From NCBI GenBank assembly GCA_018715855.1, contig DVKW01000182.1, positions 1-5,117 on the forward strand: a stretch of 5,117 nucleotides of DNA, read 5' to 3'. Below the pieces are notes generated by a model that was not told the DNA's origin, made no database searches, and worked only from the letters and a program-made list of their open reading frames with translations. The first letter of the stretch is position 1. Every line of letters starts with the position of its first letter. The translations under genes and the position numbers were made by a program. Shown here one piece after another: positions 1 through 5,117 of this stretch. The DNA comes from Candidatus Galligastranaerophilus intestinigallinarum (lineage in GTDB: Bacteria; Cyanobacteriota; Vampirovibrionia; Gastranaerophilales; Gastranaerophilaceae).

Positions 1-38
1 ATCATAGATTAATAATAGCATATACAATTGAGTTTTGT

Positions 39-918
39 TTAAAAATCTATATATTCTTTCAATAAATTAACAAAATCTAAAGTAAAGAGTTTTGCCCCTT
101 CTTTATTTAAATGGTTATAATCTATATAAAAATGTGTATCATAATGAAGATTATAGCAATTAATTAATTTTGCATTATTTTCTTTAACAAAATCATTAGG
201 CAATTTAAATAACAATTTTTCATGCGGCATATATTCCACCCATTCCTTAGAATAGCAGGGGTAGCAAAGTATAAAATTAAGGTTTTGTTGCCTTGCAGTT
301 TTATACATTTGCTCAAGATATTTAAATTGGCTTTTTCCTCTGAAACAATTTTTTATAGCACCAAGCGCGGTTTTTAAATTGTGCTCCTTAAATTGTTCCG
401 GTGTGAGCCAGTCAACATTTTTTGCTATATTAAAATATTCTAACCCCTCTAAACTTCCTTTATCAGTGCATTTGTGTTTGTAATTGTCATTTTTATATGT
501 TTTTATAATTATGTTTCTTGCATATGGCTCATGGATTAAATTTCTTAGTATGAAATTGTTATATTTAACCCCAAATAAAATTTTTGAAAAAACCCTATAC
601 CACCATTGTTCAGTATAATTTAGATCAAAGTCATTAAAAAATGGAGAATAAAACAAAACAATATTTTTTAAATTTGGCATTTTTTTATAATAATTTAGAA
701 AAATTCGGCTGATTGTATATAAATCAAAGCCTTTCAAACCTAAATTAAACGTATTTTTTCATCATTGAAGCATCTACTGCGCACTGCAATTCCGATGTAC
801 CCAATAACAATGTTTCAATATTTGACAAGTTCTTTTCAAAACTTTCTTTTTTTAATTCTATTTCAAGAGCTATATCTTGAATATATTCTGGCATTTTGTT
901 TAAAATTCTAATTTTCAT
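39..918 (-). pseudogene. SGNH-hydrolase-like protein, split by a one-base frameshift
   Basis: Two open segments make one gene. The first starts at ATG 918 and reads 57 codons to a TAA at 745-747. It contains LLLGTSELQ, which resembles the SGNH block I nucleophile motif (Ser42). The second segment is open from just after a TGA at 759-761 down to the TAA at 39-41. It begins NTFNLGLKGFDLYT and ends with YIDYNHLNKEGAKLF, where Asp and His of DYNH fit the block V D-x-x-H pair. Removing one A from the A6 run at 754-759 fuses them into about 292 residues with Asp266/His269. No signal peptide is visible, so the product is probably cytoplasmic. SGNH proteins in polysaccharide loci are usually O-acyltransferases or esterases acting on the glycan; that role is inferred. 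The start has AGAGG about 8 bases upstream and lies 4 bases after the glycosyltransferase stop. The next gene lies beyond the left edge. A TTG at 737 is only an artificial start for the second segment. Confidence 0.75.
754..759 (-). other. A6 homopolymer at the SGNH gene frameshift
   Basis: On the minus strand the sequence reads ATGATG, then six A, then TACGTTTAA. With six A the frame ends at TAA after Met-Met-Lys-Lys-Tyr-Val. With five A it reads Met-Met-Lys-Asn-Thr-Phe-Asn-Leu-Gly-Leu-Lys and runs on to the natural C-terminus. The site is the simplest place for the one-base change, although a nearby indel would also restore the frame. Confidence 0.65.
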
Positions 919-922
919 AAAT

Positions 923-2296
923 TTAATTGCCTCTATATTTATTGATTGAATGATAAATTTTTTCCTTAATTTTCTTGGAATATAAAAATTCTAAGATGGG
1001 TAAATTCATTAAAATTAAGCTAAAGCCATTTATTATATTCTTTATTTTTCCTTTTAAATTGAACTTGTATTTCGTTTTTTTCTTTTCTGTATCTTTAATT
1101 AAGTTTCTATCAATTTGAACAATTTCAAAACTATTATTTTCAAGTTTTTCTTCATTAATTAATTTTACACCAACCAAACTTTCAATTTTTTCAAAGTTAT
1201 CTTTCCATCTGCCAAATTTTTCAATATATTCATTTGATGCTGCGACAATATCTTTTCTTAAATTATCTTCTTTTAAATATTTTATACACAATTCACGAGC
1301 TTCATAGGGAGATTCATACATTGGAATTTTTACTATTCCTTTGGTAAATTCATTCAGCAAATCACTTCTTGAACTTATCAGCATTCCGTTTGTTGCCATA
1401 ATGTCATAAATTCTCCAAGGAAAAGCATAGCCTCTTGTTTGAGGATGAGAAATACTTAAACAAATTTTAGATTCATTATAAATATCTTGATTGTGTTTAA
1501 TTGAAAATTTCGGTGTTTCATCAAAAGCTGACATCAGGGCAATATTATTATCTTCGCCCATTTTCCAATTAACTCCATATAATTTAAGCCCCAAATCAAG
1601 AATTGAGGATAAAACATAGCTTCTGTAATCAAAAATATATGCAATATCAAAATCATTATATTCAAAACCTGAGCAATATTTTTGCATTAATTCTTCATAG
1701 TTAAAATTTTTGGTTTGCCAAAACTCCATAAGCATTTTGTATACATTCAGACCATTATTATTAATTAAGTTCTTAAGATTTGGTGTTAATGTGCCAAGAA
1801 ATTTTGTACCAATAAAAGATATATTTTTATCTTGTAATTTATTTTCATTTTTTAGAGAGGTTGCCATATGAATTGCACATATTTGATTTTTAGAAAAACC
1901 TAGCTCTGAATATGAATTCTCCCAACCATCATAATGTGTAACCATATAGTATCTGTCAATATATTTTTTTATGCATTCCTTAGAAGAAAAAAGATAAGAA
2001 GCATCTGCATCGAAAAGCAAAATGGGACAGTTTGTATTTTCTAATAATCCATCAAAAACTTGATTATTAAAGGCAATAATTAAATCAGGATTATAACACT
2101 TGACTTTTTCAACAAGATATTCTTTATTTATAACTGTTGGCTCAAAATATGTATTTGAAAATAATGCCTTATTTAACAACAAAACCTTGTTGCCAAAAGT
2201 TTCAAGCTCATGTGCAAAAGATTCATAATAGCACATAAGATTATTGCAATCATTTCCAATCATTGGTTGCCAAAACGTAGCTAAAATTTTTGTCAT
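923..2296 (-). CDS. GT-B glycosyltransferase, CgeB / Glyco_trans_1_2-like
   Basis: A 457-residue protein that probably transfers a sugar from a nucleotide donor onto a cell-surface glycan intermediate at the inner face of the membrane. The N-terminal half (about 1-150) opens MTKILATFWQPMIGND and looks like a GT-B acceptor domain; PDLIIAFNN is one of its beta-strand segments. A middle stretch with NISFIGTK (about 158-165) leads into the C-terminal donor domain. The stretch at about 271-308 (YNESKICLSISHP, then WRIYDIMATNGMLISS) matches the CgeB/Glyco_trans_1_2 signature, in which an Arg precedes an (A/E)xxAxG-type loop. The last 45 residues are basic and amphipathic and may bind membrane. ATG 2296 is preferred over the in-frame ATG 2311 because AAGGA lies 5 bases upstream of it, whereas 2311 has no ribosome site. 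Donor, acceptor and linkage cannot be told from sequence. The next gene starts 4 bases after the stop. Confidence 0.8.
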   Translation of the reverse strand: MTKILATFWQPMIGNDCNNLMCYYESFAHELETFGNKVLLLNKALFSNTYFEPTVINKEYLVEKVKCYNPDLIIAFNNQVFDGLLENTNCPILLFDADASYLFSSKECIKKYIDRYYMVTHYDGWENSYSELGFSKNQICAIHMATSLKNENKLQDKNISFIGTKFLGTLTPNLKNLINNNGLNVYKMLMEFWQTKNFNYEELMQKYCSGFEYNDFDIAYIFDYRSYVLSSILDLGLKLYGVNWKMGEDNNIALMSAFDETPKFSIKHNQDIYNESKICLSISHPQTRGYAFPWRIYDIMATNGMLISSRSDLLNEFTKGIVKIPMYESPYEARELCIKYLKEDNLRKDIVAASNEYIEKFGRWKDNFEKIESLVGVKLINEEKLENNSFEIVQIDRNLIKDTEKKKTKYKFNLKGKIKNIINGFSLILMNLPILEFLYSKKIKEKIYHSINKYRGN

Positions 2297-2301
2297 AATT
2301 T

Positions 2302-2306
2302 TCCTT
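2302..2306 (-). promoter_or_regulatory. Ribosome binding site deciding the glycosyltransferase start
   Basis: AAGGA sits 5 bases before ATG 2296. It lies inside the extension that would be coded from the upstream in-frame ATG 2311, which itself has no purine-rich site in front of it. This favours the shorter protein. Confidence 0.6.
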
Positions 2307-2341
2307 ACCATTCATATTTCATTCACATTGGATTGCAGCTT

Positions 2342-2553
2342 CTATCTTTGTTTGCGCAATTTTAAGTATAAATCAAGTTCATTTTCTTGAAATTCAAAAT
2401 ATCTGTCATTAATTTCAAACATTTGCTTTTGTATAGCATGCACCAAAAGCTGGCAAAATATCTGAAATGCGCATATTTCTCATTTTTTTCATTATTTAAA
2501 AAATCAGAGCAGCTTTTATAATAAAACTTGCGCCAATGTTCCAGTAATTTCAC
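2342..2553 (-). pseudogene. Small unknown protein gene, probably frameshifted
   Basis: I do not recognise this protein. It starts with GTG 2553, which overlaps the radical SAM stop as GTGA, and AAAGGA lies 8 bases upstream, so translation is probably coupled. As it stands the frame gives 63 residues ending at 2362. The first 33 or so (beginning VKLLEHWRKFYYKSCSDF) look natural, but the tail is rich in Cys, Met and Trp and looks out of frame. Another frame, opening just after a TGA at 2480-2482, continues QLLVHAIQKQMFEINDRYFE and then ENELDLYLKLRKQR to a TAG at 2342-2344. Adding one T to the T4 run at 2455-2458 joins the two into a 70-residue, charged, helical, soluble-looking protein. No membrane segment or signal peptide is seen. 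Coupling suggests a partner of the radical SAM enzyme, but no function can be assigned. The 63-residue form could still be the real product. Confidence 0.5.
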
Positions 2554-3695
2554 TTAATAATTCCTTTCTTTCTAAGAATTTTGTCTAATTTTTTCCACAC
2601 TCTGTATAAAATTTTATCCATTAATGAATTATTTGGTACGGCAAAACAAAGTGCAACTTTTCTATTAATTTTTTTCTGTTTTTTTAAAGAGTATTGTTTA
2701 TGTATATCACTAAATCTGACATTAAGCATTTCGCGGACTTCTTCATTAATCAGATTTGGTCGACTAAGCATATCACCAAAAAGCGGTGTTATTGGGCCTT
2801 CTGGAATTAAGCCTTCAGCTATAAAATTGTATTGTAGTGCACAATTTGCAATTTGACAGTTATTGCCTATTGGCAAAAGTTTAGGCATTTTGTTTAAATT
2901 TTTATAGAAATTAACTTCCTCTGGGCAGTTGTGACATTTTACCATTCCGCCTGTTTTTAAATTAACCCCAAAACTCCATTCTCCCGCATAGCAAAATATT
3001 TTTTTTATGTCCACATTTAAATATTTTACGGAAGCTCTAAAAATTTCCGAGTCAAAACGCTCATTAACAAAATTTACAAATTCTTCAGTGCACTCGGGGT
3101 TGGTCGTGGTGTTACCATTAATTGTTTTTTCTTCAAAAACAATGCTTGGTGTGCAATGCGGCATTGAATTTAATTTTTCTTTGCAAGTTCTTTCAATCTC
3201 GTCAATATATGGCATATAATCTTGCGACATTACAATAAAAGGAAAGCTTGAAGCGCCACTGTTTAAAACTTTGTTCATATTGTTAAAAAAATCATCCACT
3301 TTGTTAAGTCTTTTTAATTCAAGCCAGTGCAGAGAGCCTTTAACAATCAAATGTTTCAAATATTCTTTTGGAAAATCAAGAAGCTCATCGATTCTGTTAT
3401 TAAGTGTCAAATTAGTTACTACGGTTACCACATGTCCGTATTTAAGCAACCCATGAATAAAGGGCACCACTGTGTCATCAATAAGGGTTTCGCCACCGCT
3501 AATGACGTGTATTTCAGCAATTCCGCCTAACCTTTTAGGATTAAATGCTTTTATCATGGTTTCAAGAGGATAATCATATGTGGGCTTTCTAGAGTGAGGG
3601 TCATCTGCACAATTTGAAATATAACAATAATTGCAACGTAAATTACACATTGTTCCTGGTACGTAGGCCGTTATGGTTTTAACAATTTTTTTCAT
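2550..3695 (-). CDS. Radical SAM enzyme with C-terminal auxiliary cysteine cluster
   Basis: A 381-residue radical SAM protein. C17-x3-C21-x2-C24-Tyr is the canonical site for the [4Fe-4S] cluster that cleaves S-adenosylmethionine. SGGET at 66-70 takes the place of the usual GGE(P) SAM-amine motif. The TIM-barrel core runs to about 230. Then comes a SPASM/twitch-like region with C235 (in CYAGEW), C254-x2-C257 and C280-x4-C285, followed by EGLIPEG. This arrangement would hold an auxiliary Fe-S cluster and resembles an uncharacterised family found in exopolysaccharide loci. The tail after 340 is strongly basic and could contact the membrane. ATG 3695 has AAGGA 8 bases upstream and follows the formyltransferase stop by 14 bases. 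Its stop overlaps the next gene as GTGA. Context suggests it modifies a sugar or glycan intermediate, but the sequence does not show the substrate. A peptide-maturase role is possible, although no precursor peptide is evident. Confidence 0.88.
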   Translation of the reverse strand: MKKIVKTITAYVPGTMCNLRCNYCYISNCADDPHSRKPTYDYPLETMIKAFNPKRLGGIAEIHVISGGETLIDDTVVPFIHGLLKYGHVVTVVTNLTLNNRIDELLDFPKEYLKHLIVKGSLHWLELKRLNKVDDFFNNMNKVLNSGASSFPFIVMSQDYMPYIDEIERTCKEKLNSMPHCTPSIVFEEKTINGNTTTNPECTEEFVNFVNERFDSEIFRASVKYLNVDIKKIFCYAGEWSFGVNLKTGGMVKCHNCPEEVNFYKNLNKMPKLLPIGNNCQIANCALQYNFIAEGLIPEGPITPLFGDMLSRPNLINEEVREMLNVRFSDIHKQYSLKKQKKINRKVALCFAVPNNSLMDKILYRVWKKLDKILRKKGIIK

Positions 3696-3709
3696 CTCAT
3701 CTTTCCTTT

Positions 3710-4525
3710 TTATCTTGCAATGCTTAAAAAAATGGCATAGCCATCTATTCCGCTTAATTTTATCGTTTGATTAATTACTTCAAATTTATTTCTTCCAATG
3801 AATTCATTAGTCAAAACTGATTTTTCAATCTTAAAACCATTAATTTCAGGCAGTTGGTATTCCTTAAAAATAAATGCTCTTATTTGATTATGTATTTCAA
3901 AACTTGTTTTATTTAAGTCTATATTTATATTATTAAAATCCAATGCAGTTTTTGAATAATATGTAGAATTAACAGCAGATTGTTTTTCATAAGAAATATT
4001 GTTTTTAAGAAGTTGTTCAATGTTTTCTTTAAATAGCTCAAAAGCGTTATTCAAATATTTAAAATATAAATCTCTTGCAGTGTCATTTATATCTATGTCA
4101 AAAAACTTTTGTTTTATTATTTCTCCTGTATCTATACCATCGTCAATTTTATGTAATGTTACACCACCATTTTTTTCACCGTTCAATAATGGCATAACGG
4201 ATGTGTACATTCCTTTGTATGAAGGCAAATTGGAAAAATGAATATTAAATAATTTATCTGTTTTAAATCTTGAAGTTCTAATAATTCTGTCAAATTCTAG
4301 TGAAATAAAGTATAAATCTTCTATATCATAAGCATCTTCAAGAGAAAGAATTTTTATTCCTAATTCTTTTGCACATTTTTTTAATGATTTTTGCCAAGTG
4401 TCAATACCGGAATCGTTTCTGTTCAGAATAACAAACAAGTTGTTTTTGTTGCAGTTTAAAGTATTTACAAGATAACAAAGTGCATTAACAGCTATATCGT
4501 TTTTGCCTGCAATACATAATTTCAT
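3710..4525 (-). CDS. dTDP-aminosugar N-formyltransferase (WlaRD/QdtF-like)
   Basis: A 271-residue cytosolic enzyme expected to transfer formyl from N10-formyl-tetrahydrofolate to the amino group of a dTDP-amino-dideoxyhexose. The N-terminal 180 or so residues form the Formyl_trans_N fold shared with methionyl-tRNA formyltransferase. FNIHFSNLPSYKG followed by DDGIDTGEII gives the catalytic set Asn94, His96 and Asp132, at the spacing known for sugar N-formyltransferases. The C-terminal part (about 190-271), with IHNQIRAFIFKEYQLP, matches the smaller sugar-enzyme C-terminal region rather than the tRNA-binding domain of Fmt, and the protein is shorter than Fmt (over 300 residues). The start codon overlaps the ketoisomerase stop as ATGA, with GAGGT about 6 bases upstream, so the two are coupled. 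A 3-amino sugar is the likely substrate given that neighbour; a 4-amino sugar cannot be excluded. Confidence 0.88.
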   Translation of the reverse strand: MKLCIAGKNDIAVNALCYLVNTLNCNKNNLFVILNRNDSGIDTWQKSLKKCAKELGIKILSLEDAYDIEDLYFISLEFDRIIRTSRFKTDKLFNIHFSNLPSYKGMYTSVMPLLNGEKNGGVTLHKIDDGIDTGEIIKQKFFDIDINDTARDLYFKYLNNAFELFKENIEQLLKNNISYEKQSAVNSTYYSKTALDFNNINIDLNKTSFEIHNQIRAFIFKEYQLPEINGFKIEKSVLTNEFIGRNKFEVINQTIKLSGIDGYAIFLSIAR

Positions 4526-4920
4526 TTATTAACCTCGGCTAAAAATTCATCGTAATTTCTTATATATTCTTTTTCATCATAATAATCTGATGCTAAGACC
4601 ATTAATTTGCACCCATAGCTAAAGTGGTGCATTTCTCTCCACATGTTTTTACCTATGTATAAACCTTTGTCGGGGCGGTTTAGCCAAACTTCTTCTCTTT
4701 TTTTGCCATCATCCAAAACAAATTGGCAAGCACCATCCATTGCAACTATAATTTGTTCCATATTTTTATGTGCATGAAGCCCACGCGCTTGTTCTGGGAG
4801 TGTATCAAAAATATAATAAACACGCTTTATTTCAAAAGGAACATTTTTATTTCCTTCCAAAGAAACAAGTTTGCCTCTTTCATCCCCAAAAACTTTCATA
4901 TCAATTAATTTGTAATTCAA
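4522..4920 (-). CDS. fdtA: dTDP-4-keto-6-deoxy-D-glucose 3,4-ketoisomerase, FdtA/QdtA family
   Basis: A 132-residue single-domain cupin (WxcM-like/FdtA family, usually 130-140 residues) that moves the keto group of dTDP-4-keto-6-deoxyglucose from C4 to C3. This prepares the sugar for amination toward dTDP-Fuc3N or dTDP-Qui3N. Family signatures run the full length: GDERGKLVSLE (Arg15), PFEIKRVYYIF, RGLHAHK with the active-site pair His49/His51, QIIVAMDG, LDDGKKREEVWLN, KGLYIGKNMWREM, and ASDYYDEKEYIRNYDEF at the end. The TTG start at 4920 is chosen because GGAG lies 8 bases upstream, the frame is closed just above it, and the numbering of His49/His51 then matches the described family members. 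It is the first gene of the operon behind the promoter at 4946-4974. Whether the product has the galacto (FdtA) or gluco (QdtA) configuration is uncertain; the symbol names the family. Confidence 0.92.
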   Translation of the reverse strand: MNYKLIDMKVFGDERGKLVSLEGNKNVPFEIKRVYYIFDTLPEQARGLHAHKNMEQIIVAMDGACQFVLDDGKKREEVWLNRPDKGLYIGKNMWREMHHFSYGCKLMVLASDYYDEKEYIRNYDEFLAEVNK

Positions 4921-4928
4921 AATAAAAA

Positions 4929-4932
4929 CTCC
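4929..4932 (-). promoter_or_regulatory. Ribosome binding site for the TTG-initiated ketoisomerase
   Basis: GGAG lies 8 bases before TTG 4920. The nearest in-frame ATG (Met8) would cut off the conserved first strand, and an in-frame stop at 4939-4941 excludes a longer form. Confidence 0.6.
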
Positions 4933-4945
4933 ATTGCTTTAGTTT

Positions 4946-4974
4946 ATGCTACCAAAAAAACTTTTTTTAATCAA
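4946..4974 (-). promoter_or_regulatory. Extended -10 sigma-70-type promoter of the operon
   Basis: A -35 element TTGATT (4969-4974) and a -10 element TAGCAT (4946-4951) are separated by exactly 17 bases. TGG directly before the -10 makes it an extended -10 site. Each hexamer matches four of six consensus bases. Transcription would start near 4938-4940, giving a leader of about 20 bases before TTG 4920. The spacer consists of seven A, one G, seven T and two G. No other promoter of this quality was seen between the six genes, so they are probably one transcript. Confidence 0.55.
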
Positions 4975-5037
4975 TTTGCCCGTTCAGTTTTTTTATTTTT
5001 GCGGTTTAATATACCTGTACATTATCCGAAATAAAAA

Positions 5038-5117
5038 ATGCATATACAACCGATTAATATTAACCTTAATTTTCAAAAAAGGCTTGTTGCAAGTGCAACA
5101 ATTCAAAGAAACAATAA
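5038..5117 (+). CDS. Divergent ORF, N-terminal fragment only
   Basis: An ATG at 5038 opens a plus-strand frame that stays open for 26 codons to the window edge, beginning MHIQPININLNFQKRLVASA. I do not recognise the protein. The N-terminus, short and polar with an Asn-x-Asn-Phe-type patch, resembles those of many small gut-bacterial proteins, but this is impression rather than homology. No clear Shine-Dalgarno is present, and only weak promoter hexamers lie upstream. If real, it shares the 117-base region 4921-5037 with the minus-strand operon as a divergent intergenic region. The frame is too short to be certain it is coding. Confidence 0.4.
   Translation, partial: MHIQPININLNFQKRLVASATIQRNN
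5075..5101 (-). terminator. Possible rho-independent terminator reading leftward
   Basis: TTGTTGCA and TGCAACAA form a perfect 8-base inverted repeat with two bases between (5084-5101). In practice this is a 7-base-pair stem with a 4-base loop. On the minus strand it is followed by AGCC and six T at 5075-5080. It could end transcription entering from the right. The same bases are codons of the possible plus-strand ORF from 5038, so the two calls compete. The stem is short and the T-run is four bases away from it, so the call is weak. Confidence 0.35.

Noticed and set aside
1..21. Possible start of a further minus-strand gene (ATG at 19-21 or 3-5)
   Set aside because: Only a few codons are visible and no Shine-Dalgarno sequence precedes either ATG.
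39..737. A stand-alone 232-residue protein starting at TTG 737
   Set aside because: The frame is open above this TTG (KNTFNLG) and the missing SGNH nucleophile motif is found just upstream in another frame, so this is the back part of a split gene.
2581..3530. Four plus-strand ORFs of 61-91 codons
   Set aside because: They lie wholly opposite the radical SAM gene, which has clear motifs along its length, and show no motif or ribosome site of their own.
3999..4241. Plus-strand ORF of 80 codons
   Set aside because: It is antisense to the core of the formyltransferase, including its catalytic residues, and looks like a shadow frame.
4723..4908. Plus-strand ORF of 61 codons
   Set aside because: It is antisense to the ketoisomerase, whose conserved motifs explain the open frame.
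4917..4934. Five-codon leader ORF (ATG GAG TTT TTA TTT TGA) overlapping the TTG start as TTGA
   Set aside because: The inferred transcript begins only about five bases before this ATG and there is no ribosome site for it; its GGAG is better explained as the site for the TTG start.
1..5117. CRISPR arrays, tRNA or rRNA genes, insertion sequences
   Set aside because: No regularly spaced repeats, cloverleaf-like segments, rRNA-like stretches, transposase motifs or terminal inverted repeats were seen.

Overview
This is a strongly AT-rich window from a bacterial cell-surface polysaccharide locus. Six genes lie in a tight, co-directional minus-strand operon reading right to left, and a seventh, partial gene probably points the other way at the right edge. 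The operon follows the sugar-activation logic of a dTDP-linked 3-formamido-3,6-dideoxyhexose, a sugar type found in LPS O-antigens, capsules and S-layer glycans. The low GC content, short spacers, A/T-rich Shine-Dalgarno sites and the N-terminus of the divergent ORF would fit an uncultured gut-type lineage such as Gastranaerophilales (Vampirovibrionia). That placement is a weak inference from style only.

Layout in transcription order: (1) an extended -10 promoter at 4946-4974. (2) A FdtA/QdtA-type dTDP-4-keto-6-deoxyglucose 3,4-ketoisomerase (4522-4920, TTG start). (3) A dTDP-aminosugar N-formyltransferase with an intact Asn-His-Asp triad (3710-4525, ATGA overlap). (4) A radical SAM enzyme with an extra C-terminal cysteine cluster (2550-3695). 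(5) A small gene overlapping it by GTGA that appears frameshifted (2342-2553). (6) A GT-B type glycosyltransferase with a CgeB-like C-terminal domain (923-2296). (7) A SGNH-hydrolase-like gene split by a one-base frameshift in an A6 tract (39-918). The operon seems to continue past position 1. On the right, a plus-strand ORF begins at 5038 and runs off the window.

In the inferred pathway, the ketoisomerase moves the keto group from C4 to C3 of the dTDP-sugar. An aminotransferase, absent from this window, would aminate C3, and the formyltransferase would then formylate the amine from N10-formyl-tetrahydrofolate. The glycosyltransferase could place this or another sugar on a lipid-linked glycan, and the SGNH protein could add or remove an acyl decoration. 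The radical SAM enzyme is the part with no assigned job. It belongs, as far as I can judge, to an uncharacterised family seen in polysaccharide loci, and it is translationally coupled to the small unknown protein.

The two most informative observations are the two reading-frame breaks, one on each side of the glycosyltransferase. In both cases a single-base change joins two open frames into one sensible protein. They could be assembly errors, true gene decay, or ON/OFF switching of surface-glycan genes; the sequence alone cannot decide.
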